Origin: Rhodospirillum rubrum ATCC 11170 | GTDB lineage: Bacteria; Pseudomonadota; Alphaproteobacteria; Rhodospirillales; Rhodospirillaceae | Length of the DNA: 64,000 bases | Direction of reading: 5' to 3' | Assembly (NCBI RefSeq): GCF_000013085.1 | Contig: NC_007643.1 | Span: forward strand, 2,861,501 to 2,925,500 | Program-made: the position numbers and the translations under genes | Notes under the pieces: generated by a model | Databases searched by the model: none | Told to the model about the DNA's origin: nothing | Seen by the model: only the letters and a program-made list of their open reading frames with translations | Shown: positions 8,912 to 18,236 of the stretch, one piece after another | Layout: every line of letters begins with the position of its first letter | How positions within the stretch are numbered: the stretch's first letter is position 1

Positions 8912-9193
8912 ATGATCCTGACCGAGCTTGGAAGCTACGTTCAAACCCGCAAGCGGGTATCCCTGGGCGACCTTTGCGCCGCCTTCACCGCCAGCCCCGA
9001 GACCATCCGCGACATGATGGCGCTGTGGGTGCGCAAGGGCCGGGTGATCCACCATCCGCCCGAAGCGGGCTGCGGCGGGTCGTGCTGCTCGTGCGACCCG
9101 ACCCTGTCGGAAATTTACGAATGGGCGGCCACCGCCGAGCAAACACCCCCCGGGTCCGGCTGCGGCTGTGGCTGCGGACAGTCCGGGTCGTAA
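8912..9193 (+). CDS. feoC: FeoC-like winged-helix protein with two cysteine clusters
   Basis: This 93-residue protein starts with a FeoC-type winged helix (MILTELGSYVQTRKRVSLGD, then ASPETIRDMMALWVRKGRVI). The wing region holds Cys54, Cys58, Cys59 and Cys61 (CGGSCCSC), matching the cluster that binds oxygen-sensitive iron-sulfur clusters in Klebsiella and E. coli FeoC. Unusually, the C-terminus adds a second run, Cys84, Cys86 and Cys88 (GCGCGCG). FeoC is thought to regulate FeoB, by contact or by controlling its proteolysis. A purine-rich ribosome site (GGGAGAGGGGA) precedes the ATG, and a perfect terminator follows the stop. Confidence 0.85.
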   Translation: MILTELGSYVQTRKRVSLGDLCAAFTASPETIRDMMALWVRKGRVIHHPPEAGCGGSCCSCDPTLSEIYEWAATAEQTPPGSGCGCGCGQSGS

Positions 9194-9214
9194 TGCGGGC
9201 GTTAAAAAGAGAGC

Positions 9215-9250
9215 AAACGGCGTTAAAGGATCCCTTTAACGCCGTTTTCT
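9215..9250. terminator. Bidirectional terminator after the feo operon
   Basis: A perfect 15-bp inverted repeat (9215-9229 and 9233-9247; arm AAACGGCGTTAAAGG) with a 3-base loop, ending in T-rich sequence on both strands. It separates feoC (plus) from the convergent pagL-like gene (minus). Confidence 0.92.
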
Positions 9251-9262
9251 TTAGGGATCGGC

Positions 9263-9895
9263 TTATTTGCCGACGAAGTACTGAATGGGGAAGGACAGGT
9301 TCAAGGTCACTTCCTCGATCCCGGGATTGATGTCGCCGATACCGGCGTTGGAGATGTGGTGGAAGGCCACGCCAGCCCGCAGGCCATCATCGAAGCGCCA
9401 AGCGGCTTCGATGCCGGTGCGGAATTCCAATGGATAGCCCAGGTCACGGGCGTTGCCTTCGTTGTACCACCCCACGGCGGCGCTTGGCGACAAGATCAAA
9501 TGCTTGCCGAAGCGCACATCGGCCATCACCCCGCCATAGAGATAGGTCGATCCCAAATGGGTGGCTTCGAACCCCAGGAAGGGGTGGGCGATCCAAGCGT
9601 AATAGCTTGGCCGATACTCGAAGCGGAACAGGGCCGGGGTGGAGTCAAAATCGTTCTTATTGTCTTCGATGACATTATAGGCGCCGACACCGAAGGTCAG
9701 CAGGTCCTTTTCCTTGGGCATCGCCTTCGACGAGATCTCGTTTCCGCGCACCAGATCGCCCACGATACCGGCGGCAAGCAAGGCGGCCGAAGACATCCAG
9801 ATGGCGTTGAAGGCCGAATCGGCTTTGGCCTGACGGGCCGTGCCCGGGGCCACCACAAGCGCCGCCACCAGCGCCACCACGGAAAGACTGCGCAT
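9263..9895 (-). CDS. pagL: Lipid A 3-O-deacylase, PagL family outer membrane protein
   Basis: From ATG 9895 the protein has 210 residues with a signal peptide (hydrophobic stretch VVALVAALVVAPG, cleavage after about Ala25). The rest is beta-barrel-like and ends in an aromatic residue pattern (IQYFVGK). Near the C-terminus the segment FHHISNAGIGDINPGIE contains His180, Ser182 and Glu194 with the same spacing as the catalytic His-Ser-Glu triad of PagL. PagL removes the 3-O-linked acyl chain of lipid A in the outer membrane. The start is chosen because GGGGGA precedes ATG 9895; an in-frame ATG at 9910 is less likely. It is a single gene between two plus-strand units. Confidence 0.85.
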   Translation of the reverse strand: MRSLSVVALVAALVVAPGTARQAKADSAFNAIWMSSAALLAAGIVGDLVRGNEISSKAMPKEKDLLTFGVGAYNVIEDNKNDFDSTPALFRFEYRPSYYAWIAHPFLGFEATHLGSTYLYGGVMADVRFGKHLILSPSAAVGWYNEGNARDLGYPLEFRTGIEAAWRFDDGLRAGVAFHHISNAGIGDINPGIEEVTLNLSFPIQYFVGK

Positions 9896-10128
9896 CTGTT
9901 CCCCCGACATCCGGTCCAGGCCACGCCAGGGCGCGGCGATTTCGGCCGGCCCGACCGGGCGACCGTCACCAGGATAACGGGACGGGCCGCTTTTGACCAG
10001 AGAGGACAGATCGCCCCCGAATCGCCCCCGTCGTGCCGCAACCCTGACTTTTCGTCATATGTATTGAGTCCCGGGCCGCGCGAGCCTACTTTAAATTCTG
10101 GCTATTTCCTGCCCCCCATGAGGCGACG

Positions 10129-11781
10129 GTGACAAACAGCCGCGTAAAGGCAGACCAGGATGGCGCCGTCAAGCCGGTCGCCGGTGGTGAGTCCCTCCCC
10201 CAAAGCGACGGCTCGGCCGATCGCCTTACCGGCCTCAGCCTGCATTCCCTTGTCATCGAGCATATGGACCAGGGCGTGCTGGTCGCCGACGCCAAAACCC
10301 GCGTCATCGCCTGGAACCGCCGGGCCTGCGAGCTTTTGGGGGTCTCGGCCGACTTCCTCGCCAGCGGGCCAACCCATGTCGAGGTTCTGGGCGAGATGAT
10401 CCGCACCGGCGCCCTGGTCACCGCCGAGATCGATCCCGTCAGCACCCTCATCGCCGCGTGGCTTGATCTTCCCGAAGGCGAACGCCGCCCCTTGATCTAT
10501 GAACGCGGCAATCCGACCGGCCTGCGCATCGAGGTCCGCACCTCGCCGTTGCCCGAGGGGGGCTATGTAAGAACCTTCACCGACATCACCCAACGCAAGG
10601 CCGCCGAACAGGCCCTGGCCGAAAAGACCCGGCTTCTCGACACCACCTTGGAAACCATCGCCCAGGGAATCATCCTGGTCGATCCCTCCCTGCACATCGT
10701 GCTGTGCAACCGCCGCTACCGCGAGCTTCTTGATCTGCCCGATTATATGCTCGAGCCCTTTCCGCCGCGGGCGGCCGATATCATCGCCTTCCAGATCGGA
10801 CGGGGCGATTTCGACATCCTGCCCGCCGACGTTACCCATCGGCCGTTCTGGGATCGGATCGAAGGCTTCGTTTTTTCGCCCGGAACCACCGAACGACCGT
10901 TACGGGACGGGCGGACGCTGGGCGTGGAGACCTTCGCCCTTGATGGCGGCGGCTGGGTCCGCACCTTTACCGATATCACCGAAGGCAAACGGGCCCAGGA
11001 CGCCTTGCTGGTTTCCGAAAAGATGGCCTCGCTTGGCCAGTTGGTCGCCGGCATCGCCCATGAGATCAACACGCCGATCGGCACCGGCGTCACCGCGGCC
11101 TCGCTGCTCGCCGAAAAGACCCAATCCCTGGTCCAGGCCGTGGAGGCCGGAGCCTTGCGGCGCTCGCAGCTTGACGCTTATCTCCACGTCGCCCGGGAAT
11201 CCTCGCGGTTCATCCTATCGAACCTGACCCGCGCCGCCGAATTGATCCAAAGCTTCAAGCAGGTGGCCGTCGATCAGGCGACCGATGAAAGCCGGTTGTT
11301 CAAGGTGCGCGACTACCTGGAAGAAATCCTGCTCAGCCTCCAGCCACGCCTTAAGCGCACCCCCCACACGATGACCCTTGAATGCCCGGACGATCTGGCG
11401 ATGTATGGCCCGCCGGGGGCGCTTTTCCGGGTCATCACCAATCTGGTGATCAACTCGCTGATGCATGGCCTTGAGGAGGGCGCGACGGCGCCGCCGGGGC
11501 ACATGGTCTTGCGGGTTGGGCACGAAAAAGACACCGATTGCGTGGTTTTTCGCTACCATGATACCGGCAGGGGCATTCCCGAGAAAAATCTCAAGCGGAT
11601 TTTCGACCCGTTCTTCACCACGCGACGCGGCGAAGGGGGAACCGGCCTGGGCCTGCACATCGTCTATAATCTGGTCACGCAAACCCTGGGGGGAAGCTTG
11701 GCCGTGCACAGCCCCCCCGGTCAGGGCGCGATCTTTTTGATAAGGGTCCCGCGCCTTTCGGCCGGCCTTCCCGAGGGATGA
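10129..11781 (+). CDS. Two-PAS sensor histidine kinase, no membrane segment seen
   Basis: The 550-residue protein starts at a GTG. It has two PAS domains (about 40-160 and 175-290), each ending in the typical YVRTFTDIT or WVRTFTDIT segment. The H box is GIAHEINTPIGTGVTAAS with the phospho-acceptor His311. The ATPase domain has the N box NLVINSLMHG, G1 DTGRGIP, the F box FDPFFTTRRG and G2 GGTGLGLHI. No transmembrane helix is apparent, so it is probably cytosolic. The first PAS domain resembles the PAS-7 type, whose ligand is not predictable. Its stop overlaps the start of a binding-protein gene by 4 bases (ATGA), so the two are translated together. No response regulator gene is adjacent. Confidence 0.88.
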   Translation: MTNSRVKADQDGAVKPVAGGESLPQSDGSADRLTGLSLHSLVIEHMDQGVLVADAKTRVIAWNRRACELLGVSADFLASGPTHVEVLGEMIRTGALVTAEIDPVSTLIAAWLDLPEGERRPLIYERGNPTGLRIEVRTSPLPEGGYVRTFTDITQRKAAEQALAEKTRLLDTTLETIAQGIILVDPSLHIVLCNRRYRELLDLPDYMLEPFPPRAADIIAFQIGRGDFDILPADVTHRPFWDRIEGFVFSPGTTERPLRDGRTLGVETFALDGGGWVRTFTDITEGKRAQDALLVSEKMASLGQLVAGIAHEINTPIGTGVTAASLLAEKTQSLVQAVEAGALRRSQLDAYLHVARESSRFILSNLTRAAELIQSFKQVAVDQATDESRLFKVRDYLEEILLSLQPRLKRTPHTMTLECPDDLAMYGPPGALFRVITNLVINSLMHGLEEGATAPPGHMVLRVGHEKDTDCVVFRYHDTGRGIPEKNLKRIFDPFFTTRRGEGGTGLGLHIVYNLVTQTLGGSLAVHSPPGQGAIFLIRVPRLSAGLPEG

Positions 11782-13400
11782 CGGTGGCCCGGGCGGCAAG
11801 GCGCCAAAGGATGGCGCTGCTGATGACGGCCTGGATAGTCCTGACGGCCCCCGCCGCTTCGACCGCCGCCGAGTTCCGCTGGACGGCGGCGCAGGGCCCG
11901 GCGACGCTGGAGCCCCAATCCCCGGAAGCCCTGGCCGACCCCGGGGTTCTGGGCGACGTTTATGAAACGCTGATCGGCCGCGACTCCGATCTTGACCTTG
12001 AACCGGCCCTGGCGACCGCTTGGCAGGCGGTGACCGATTTACGCTGGCGGGTCACCCTGCGTCGGGGCGTGCGCTTCCATGACGGCGCCGCCTTCACCGC
12101 CGATGACGTGGTCGCCTCGCTGGAGCGCGCCAGCGCCCGCGGCGGCGGTCTGGCCGAAGCGCTGGCGCCGGTGCGCCGCGTCCGCCGGGTCGATGATACG
12201 ACGGTCGATCTTTACACCCAAACGCCCACCCCCGATCTGCCCCAACGCCTCGCCCTGATCAGAATCCTCGACGACGGCTGGATCGCCCGCGCCGATCCGG
12301 CGATGCCGGCCAATGGCACCGGCCCCTTCCGAGTGGACCGCTTCACCCCCGGCGGCGCCGTGACGCTGGTGGCCAATGGCGACTGGTGGGGACGGACGAT
12401 CCCGGCGGACCCGCTGGGGACGACGGCGCCGCCCGCTCCACGGCTTGAGCGCGCCACCCTGATTCCCGCCGCCCGCCCGGCCGATCGCTTGCGGCTTTTG
12501 CTTGAAGGCAAGGTGGATCTGGCGCTGGATCTGCCGCCCGCCGTGGTGCCTCCCCTGGCCGCCACCCCCGGCCTGCGCGCCCTGGTCATCGGCGGAACGC
12601 GCACGGTCATGCTGGGGATGGACCAGCGCCCGCCGCCCTTGGGCGCCGCTCGCGGCCAGGGCTCGCCCTTTCGCGACCGGCTGTTGCGCGAGGCGGTGCT
12701 GCGCGCCGTTGATATGACCGACATCGACCAGCGCCTTTTCGCCAATCAGGCGACCCCGGCCGCCCTGATCGCCGGGCCGATGATCGCCGGGGTGCCCGCC
12801 GCCGCCGATATCCGCCCGGCCGCCGACCCAGACCGGGCCCGCGCCCTGCTTGCCGAAGCCGGAGTCGGCCCCGCCGGAGTCAGCGTCACCCTGGATTGCC
12901 CGCTGGGCTTCTTCCTGAACGACGGCGCCCTTTGCGACGCCATCGCCACCTCTCTTTCGGAAGTCGGCATTCATACCGCCGTCGCCACCCGTTTGGCCGA
13001 AAATCATTTCCCGAGGGTTTTACGCGGGGAAAGCCGGTTCTTCCTAACCGGATACCAACCGTTGACCTTGGATATCCTCGATCCCTTGCGCGCCCTGGCC
13101 GCTTGTCCGCCGACCGATGGCTCGCCGAAGGACGGCTTTGGCCAAGCCAATGGCGCGGGCTATTGCGACCCCTCCGTCGATCGGCTTATCCGCCGTCTGG
13201 CCGACGAAATGATCCCGGCCCGCCAAAGCGCCCTTGCCGCCGAAATCGTCCTCAAACTGCGCGATGACGTCGTCTATGTCCCCCTCCACCAGGAACCGGT
13301 GATCTGGGGGGCGCGGGCCGATATCGGTCTGCGCCAGCGCGCCGACGGCGTGCTTGATCTCCGCTGGGTCAGCCCGGCGCCCGTCCCGCAAGGGCGCTGA
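11778..13400 (+). CDS. Family 5 (peptide/nickel-type) extracellular solute-binding protein
   Basis: The 540-residue protein has an N-terminal signal (ALLMTAWIVLTAPAASTAAEF) and then an SBP family 5 fold (DppA/OppA/NikA type): YETLIGRDSDLDLEPALA, the hallmark WRVTLRRGVRFHDGAAFTADDVV near residue 90, and NGTGPFRVDRF. The ligand could be a peptide, opine or metal complex. No ABC permease or ATPase genes are adjacent. Instead the gene overlaps an upstream histidine kinase by 4 bases, which suggests a role in sensing or service to a transporter elsewhere. The next gene is more than 340 bp away. Confidence 0.87.
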   Translation: MTVARAARRQRMALLMTAWIVLTAPAASTAAEFRWTAAQGPATLEPQSPEALADPGVLGDVYETLIGRDSDLDLEPALATAWQAVTDLRWRVTLRRGVRFHDGAAFTADDVVASLERASARGGGLAEALAPVRRVRRVDDTTVDLYTQTPTPDLPQRLALIRILDDGWIARADPAMPANGTGPFRVDRFTPGGAVTLVANGDWWGRTIPADPLGTTAPPAPRLERATLIPAARPADRLRLLLEGKVDLALDLPPAVVPPLAATPGLRALVIGGTRTVMLGMDQRPPPLGAARGQGSPFRDRLLREAVLRAVDMTDIDQRLFANQATPAALIAGPMIAGVPAAADIRPAADPDRARALLAEAGVGPAGVSVTLDCPLGFFLNDGALCDAIATSLSEVGIHTAVATRLAENHFPRVLRGESRFFLTGYQPLTLDILDPLRALAACPPTDGSPKDGFGQANGAGYCDPSVDRLIRRLADEMIPARQSALAAEIVLKLRDDVVYVPLHQEPVIWGARADIGLRQRADGVLDLRWVSPAPVPQGR

Positions 13401-13744
13401 TATCCCCCCCGCGATCCCGGCTCTCGCGACCGCGCCGCTAAAAACCAAGCAAAACAGTCGATTACACTCCCCCCTCGCCGACCCCAGCGGCGCCCGCCCG
13501 GGAAACCGGGAAGGCGGTTTATCTTCGCCAATCCTCCACAATATTTCCACAATCACTCCGTTTTTTATTCAATCAAAAAATCTCAAGCTTAAATCATCGT
13601 TTTACTTAACCGTATTCTTATCAATCCAAGCAAACCAACTCAGACGGAATCATTGGGTTGACAGGGAAATTATCAGCGCACACATTATGGCGGCAATGAG
13701 TCCGCAGTTCTTTAACTGATGCGTCTGGAATTTTGCTTTTGGAA
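13401..13744 (+). promoter_or_regulatory. AT-rich control region upstream of the proVWX operon
   Basis: These 344 bases hold no gene. The part from about 13535 to 13700 is strikingly AT-rich for this genome, with A and T tracts (a T run at 13560-13565, an A run at 13574-13579) suggesting curved DNA. A TTGACA hexamer at 13658-13663 has only poor -10 candidates 17-19 bases downstream (CACATT or CATTAT). Osmotic control is plausible from the operon content and is not shown by the sequence. Confidence 0.5.
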
Positions 13745-14944
13745 ATGCCAAACAAGATTGCCGTCAAAGGCCTTTACAAGGTTTTTGGCGATACCCCCGA
13801 GACGGCGATCGCCCTGTCGCGATCGGGAGCCGACCGGAGTGCCATTCAGCGCAAGACCGGTATGACGATGGGGGTTTGCGACGCCTCGTTCACCATCCAA
13901 GAGGGTGAGATCTTCGTGATCATGGGGCTCTCGGGATCGGGGAAATCCACCCTGGTCCGCCTGCTCAACCGGTTGATCGAACCCAGCGCCGGCAGCATCG
14001 TCATCGACGGGATCGACATCGCCGGGCTTGCCGAAGCCGATCTCAACGCCTTTCGCCACCGTCACCTCAGCATGGTCTTCCAGTCCTTCGCGCTGATGCC
14101 GCATTTGACGGTTTTGGGAAACGCCGCCTTCGGTCTGGAGCTGTCGGGTGTCAAACGCCCCGAACGCGAAGCCCGCGCCCGCGCCGCCCTCACCCAGGTC
14201 GGATTGGCCGATTGGGCGAACCAGTTTCCCACCGCCTTATCGGGGGGCATGCGCCAGCGCGTCGGCCTCGCCCGGGCCCTGGCCACCGATCCCGATGTTT
14301 TGCTGATGGACGAGGCTTTCAGCGCCCTTGACCCGCTGAACCGCGCCGAAATGCAAGACCAGTTGCTCAGCCTGCAAGACGAGCAGCGGCGCACCATCAT
14401 TTTCATCACCCACGACCTCGACGAGGCCATGCGCATCGGCGATCGCATCGCCATCATGGAAGCCGGGCGCATCGTGCAGATCGGCACCCCCGACGAGATC
14501 TTGAACAATCCGGCCGATGACTATGTCCGGTCGTTTTTCCGCGGGGTCAATCTGGGGGCGGTCTTGTCGGCCGGCTCCATCGCCCGCAAGCGGCAGGTCA
14601 CGATGATCGACCGCGAAGGCGGCCTGCGCGTCGCCCTTCAGCGTCTGGCCGAGGCCGATCGCGATTACGCCTATGTGATCGACAAGGCGCAACGCTACCA
14701 CGGCGTGGTCTCGGTCGCCTCGCTCGAAGCCCTCCGCCACAAGCCCGGCGCCGCCCTGCACGACGCCTTCCTTGGTGATGTCTCGCCGGTGCCGGCCGCG
14801 ACGATCCTGTCAGAGATCATCACCCAGGTCGCCCAGGCGCCTTGCGGTCTTCCCGTCATCGACGACGCCGGTCGCTACCTTGGCGTCATCTCGCGGGCCC
14901 TTCTTCTTGAAACCCTCGACCGGGAGACCCTGACCAATGGCTGA
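13745..14944 (+). CDS. proV: Glycine betaine/choline ABC transporter ATP-binding protein
   Basis: The protein of about 399 residues matches ProV. Walker A is GLSGSGKST (61-69 from the ATG), the signature is ALSGGMRQR, and Walker B is [13 protein letters not shown]. The N-terminal extension before Walker A and the C-terminal CBS domains (about 280-395, ending [15 protein letters not shown]) are typical of quaternary-amine transporters; in relatives the CBS part senses ionic strength. The ATG at 13745 has GGA close upstream; a TTG four codons earlier is an alternative start. It overlaps proW by 8 bases. Confidence 0.93.
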   Translation: MPNKIAVKGLYKVFGDTPETAIALSRSGADRSAIQRKTGMTMGVCDASFTIQEGEIFVIMGLSGSGKSTLVRLLNRLIEPSAGSIVIDGIDIAGLAEADLNAFRHRHLSMVFQSFALMPHLTVLGNAAFGLELSGVKRPEREARARAALTQVGLADWANQFPTALSGGMRQRVGLARALATDPDVLLMDEAFSALDPLNRAEMQDQLLSLQDEQRRTIIFITHDLDEAMRIGDRIAIMEAGRIVQIGTPDEILNNPADDYVRSFFRGVNLGAVLSAGSIARKRQVTMIDREGGLRVALQRLAEADRDYAYVIDKAQRYHGVVSVASLEALRHKPGAALHDAFLGDVSPVPAATILSEIITQVAQAPCGLPVIDDAGRYLGVISRALLLETLDRETLTNG

Positions 14945-16010
14945 CCCCGCGAGCGACCCCTGGGGCGCGGCCCCGCCCTCCCCCGCCGAAACGCCGGCCG
15001 GCGATTGGCTGGGGGGCGCCTCCGCTCCGCCGCCGGCCTTCGATTGGGCCGACCCCTTCGCCCGGCCGCTGATTCCGCTCGACGACTGGACCAATCAGGG
15101 GCTCGACTGGCTGGTCTTGTCCTTCCGCCCGCTCTTCCAGGCGATCCGCTGGCCCATCGACGCCGTGCTGACGGCGCTCAACGGCACGCTCGTCGGTGTG
15201 CCGCCCCCCGTCATGCTGGCGATCATCGCCCTCCTCGCTTGGCAAATCGCCGGGCGCAAGATGGCGATCGGCTCTTTGATCTCGATGACTCTCATCGGTC
15301 TGATCGGCGCCTGGAGCGAAGCGATGCTGACCTTGTCGCTGGTCTTGACCTCGGTGATGTTCTGCATCGCCCTCGGCCTGCCCTCGGGCATCCTGATGGC
15401 GCGCAGCGACCGGCTGGCCAAACTCTCGCGGCCTTTGCTCGATGCCATGCAGACGACCCCGGCCTTCGTCTATCTGGTGCCCATCGTCATGCTGTTTGGC
15501 ATCGGCAATGTGCCCGGGGTGGTGGTGACGATCATCTTCGCCCTGCCGCCCTTGATCCGCCTGACCAATCTGGGGATTAGGCAGGTTCCCGAAGATCTGG
15601 TCGAAGCCGCGCGCAGTTTCGGCGCCTCGAAAACCCAGTTGCTGACCAAGGTGCAACTGCCGCTGGCCCTGCCGACGATCATGGCGGGCATCAACCAAAC
15701 GCTGATGCTGGCGCTGTCGATGGTGGTGATCGCCTCGATGATCGCCGTTGGCGGGCTGGGGCAAATGGTTCTGCGCGGCATCGGCCGGCTTGATATGGGG
15801 CTGGCCACCGTTGGCGGCGTCGCCATCGTCTTGCTGGCCATTCTGATCGATCGCCTGACCCAGTCGATGGGCGTCGCCAGCGCCGCCCAGGCCAAGGCAC
15901 CCTGGTACACCAGCGGTCCCGTCGGACTGGTCGTGCGTCTGGTGTCCCTGCGCAAGGGCACCGCCCACCCCGCTCGCGAAAGCCTGCCAAAAGGAGAACC
16001 GATCTCATGA
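14937..16010 (+). CDS. proW: Glycine betaine/choline ABC transporter permease
   Basis: The 357-residue protein has the ProW layout: a Pro/Ala-rich cytosolic N-terminus of about 50 residues, then several transmembrane segments (for example [14 protein letters not shown] and [19 protein letters not shown]). The permease EAA loop is visible at [22 protein letters not shown]. It forms the membrane channel for compatible-solute uptake with ProV. The start overlaps proV and the end overlaps proX by 4 bases, showing tight translational coupling. Confidence 0.94.
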   Translation: MADPASDPWGAAPPSPAETPAGDWLGGASAPPPAFDWADPFARPLIPLDDWTNQGLDWLVLSFRPLFQAIRWPIDAVLTALNGTLVGVPPPVMLAIIALLAWQIAGRKMAIGSLISMTLIGLIGAWSEAMLTLSLVLTSVMFCIALGLPSGILMARSDRLAKLSRPLLDAMQTTPAFVYLVPIVMLFGIGNVPGVVVTIIFALPPLIRLTNLGIRQVPEDLVEAARSFGASKTQLLTKVQLPLALPTIMAGINQTLMLALSMVVIASMIAVGGLGQMVLRGIGRLDMGLATVGGVAIVLLAILIDRLTQSMGVASAAQAKAPWYTSGPVGLVVRLVSLRKGTAHPARESLPKGEPIS

Positions 16011-17038
16011 TCTTGCCCGCCGCGCCGCGCCTCCGCTTTCTCGCCCCCGTGTCGGCCCCCGTTCTGGCGGTTGTCTGCGCCCTTGGCGTCTTGCCGGCAA
16101 ACGCCGCCGAGCAGCCGGGCAAAGGCGTCTCCGTCCTGCCGATCAAATCCTCGATCGCCGAAGAGACCTTCCAGACGCTGCTGGTCTCGCGCGCCCTGGC
16201 AGAGCTGGGCTATGACGTGAAGGACATCGGCGAGATCGATTACGCCGCCGGTCACGTGGCCTTGGCCAATGGCGACGCCACCTTCCTGGCCGCCCATTGG
16301 AATCCGCTTCATAAGGATTTCTATGAGCGCGCCGGCGGCGACGCCAAGCTCTATCGCGACGGGGTTTATTCCGAAGGCGCCTTGCAGGGCTATCTGATCG
16401 ACAAGAAGACGGCCGAGGCCCACGCCATCACCCGCATCGACCAACTGAAAGACCCGAAGATCGCCGCCCTCTTCGACCATGACGGCGACGGCAAGGCCGA
16501 TCTCGCCGGCTGCACCCCTGGCTGGGGCTGCGAGGCGGTCATCGAGCACCATCTCGACGCCTATGGCCTGCGCAAAACCGTCACCCATCAGCAAGGGTCC
16601 TATTCGGCGCTGATGGCCGATACGATCACCCGCTTCAAGAAGGGCGCCTCGGTGCTCTATTACACCTGGACCCCCTATTGGGTTTCCGGGGTTCTGGTTC
16701 CCGGGCGCGATGTCACGTGGCTGCAAGTGCCGTTCTCAGCCCTGCCCGGCAGCCGCAAGGATGTTGATACGGCGCTGGCCACCGGTCAGAACTACGGCTT
16801 CCAGGCGAACACTCAGCAAATCGTCGCCAATCGCGCCTGGGCCGAGGCCAATCCGGCCGCCGCCACGCTGTTTTCCCTGATGCGTCTGCCCAACGCCGAT
16901 ATCAACGCCCAGAACCTGCGCATGCGCAACGGCGAGAACAGCCAAGCCGATATCGCCCGCCATGTCGACGGCTGGATCGCCGGCCATCGCCAGACCTGGG
17001 ACGGTTGGCTGGCCCAAGCCCGCAAGGCCGCGCATTAA
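16007..17038 (+). CDS. proX: Glycine betaine/choline substrate-binding protein
   Basis: The 343-residue protein has a signal peptide ([21 protein letters not shown]) and an OpuAC-type binding fold: [45 protein letters not shown] and [19 protein letters not shown]. Tryptophans and tyrosines in these segments are of the kind that form the aromatic box for quaternary ammonium groups. It delivers the solute to ProW/ProV in the periplasm. It is the last gene of the operon and is followed by a strong terminator. Confidence 0.94.
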   Translation: MILPAAPRLRFLAPVSAPVLAVVCALGVLPANAAEQPGKGVSVLPIKSSIAEETFQTLLVSRALAELGYDVKDIGEIDYAAGHVALANGDATFLAAHWNPLHKDFYERAGGDAKLYRDGVYSEGALQGYLIDKKTAEAHAITRIDQLKDPKIAALFDHDGDGKADLAGCTPGWGCEAVIEHHLDAYGLRKTVTHQQGSYSALMADTITRFKKGASVLYYTWTPYWVSGVLVPGRDVTWLQVPFSALPGSRKDVDTALATGQNYGFQANTQQIVANRAWAEANPAAATLFSLMRLPNADINAQNLRMRNGENSQADIARHVDGWIAGHRQTWDGWLAQARKAAH

Positions 17039-17116
17039 GCCCAGGCCAGCCCTTTAGATACGGTGCGCGGGACCCATGGTCCCCGCGTACCGCTCTAAGA
17101 GCTTGATCGTGAAGCA

Positions 17117-17159
17117 AATCGTCGCCGCACTCTGGACCAGAATGCGGCGACGATTTTAT
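17117..17159. terminator. Bidirectional terminator between proX and meaB
   Basis: A 13-bp perfect inverted repeat (17117-17129 and 17143-17155; arm AATCGTCGCCGCA) continues inward through TCTGG/CCAGA, giving one long hairpin with a single C/A mismatch. T-rich ends are present on the plus strand (TTTTATTT). It lies between convergent proX and meaB. Confidence 0.88.
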
Positions 17160-18161
17160 TTAGTCCGCCTCGGCATCGACGCCGAAAGCCTCCAGGATGC
17201 GCTGGGCGGCGCGGGTCGCCGTGGTCGAGCCCTGGGCCACCGCTTGGCGCAGACCCGGCAGGGCGTCGCAGACGGCGGGATGGGCTTTGACCGCATCCAT
17301 CAGCCGGTCTTCGACCATCGACCACATCCATTCTACCTGTTGGGCGCGGCGGCGCTCGGCCAGGGCGCCATTGGCGTCCATGATCGAGCGGTGCTCTTCG
17401 ATCTTTTGCCACAACTCGGCCAATCCCATGCCCTTGAGGCCCGAGCACAGCACCACCGGCGGCGTCCAGTCCGGATGGGCCGGGGTCATGATATGCAGCG
17501 CCGTTTTGTATTCGTTCATCGCCAGCCGCGCCCGGGTGTCATTGGGGCCATCGGCCTTGTTGACGGCGATCATATCGGCCAGTTCCAAAATACCCTTCTT
17601 AATGCCCTGCAGCTCGTCGCCGGCGCCGGGCAGCATCAGCACCAGAAAGAAATCGACCATGCCGGCGACCAGGGTCTCCGACTGGCCGGTGCCGACGGTT
17701 TCCACCAGCACGACATCGAAGCCGGCGGCCTCGCAGACGATCATCGTCTCGCGCGTCGCCCGGTTGACCCCGCCCAGCCGGCCGCCGGTCGGCGAGGGGC
17801 GGATGAAGGCGTTGTCATCGATCGACAGCCGCTCCATGCGCGTCTTGTCGCCGAGGATCGAGCCGCCCGAGCGCGACGACGACGGATCGACGGCCAACAC
17901 CGCCACGCGGTGGCCTTTGGCCGTCAGATCACAGCCCAAAGCCTCGATAAAGGTTGATTTGCCAACGCCGGGCACTCCGGAAATGCCCACCCGCAACGCC
18001 TTGCCGGCATGGGGCAGCAGGCGGGTCAATACCTCCTGGGCGGCTTGTTGATGGGTGGGATTGCGGCTTTCGACCAGGGTGATCGCGCGACCAAGCTTGG
18101 CGCGATCGCCAGACAACACGCCGTCCACATAGGCGTCGACGGACAGGGGGGGGCTTGCCAT
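17160..18161 (-). CDS. meaB: Methylmalonyl-CoA mutase-associated GTPase chaperone MeaB
   Basis: The 333-residue protein is a MeaB/ArgK-type G3E GTPase. It shows the P-loop GISGVPGVGKST (about 59-70), the DPSSSRSGGSILGDKTRM switch region, VETVGTGQSE and the NKADG base-recognition motif. MeaB protects and reloads methylmalonyl-CoA mutase with adenosylcobalamin. It is downstream of mutB on the same strand, after a 75-bp gap that contains a GC hairpin. The co-location supports a complete mutase module. Confidence 0.95.
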   Translation of the reverse strand: MASPPLSVDAYVDGVLSGDRAKLGRAITLVESRNPTHQQAAQEVLTRLLPHAGKALRVGISGVPGVGKSTFIEALGCDLTAKGHRVAVLAVDPSSSRSGGSILGDKTRMERLSIDDNAFIRPSPTGGRLGGVNRATRETMIVCEAAGFDVVLVETVGTGQSETLVAGMVDFFLVLMLPGAGDELQGIKKGILELADMIAVNKADGPNDTRARLAMNEYKTALHIMTPAHPDWTPPVVLCSGLKGMGLAELWQKIEEHRSIMDANGALAERRRAQQVEWMWSMVEDRLMDAVKAHPAVCDALPGLRQAVAQGSTTATRAAQRILEAFGVDAEAD

Positions 18162-18190
18162 GGAACGTCCGAACCAAAGGGGGGAAAGAT

Positions 18191-18227
18191 CCCGCCCGTT
18201 CCTTTCGCTGCGCGCGGAACGGGCGGG
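18191..18227 (-). repeat. GC-rich hairpin between mutB and meaB
   Basis: A perfect 12-bp inverted repeat (CCCGCCCGTTCC at 18191-18202, its complement at 18216-18227) with a 13-base loop. On the transcribed (minus) strand no U run follows, so it is not a classical terminator. It may stabilise the mutAB mRNA or reduce read-through into meaB. Confidence 0.6.
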
Positions 18228-18236
18228 AAACGACGG

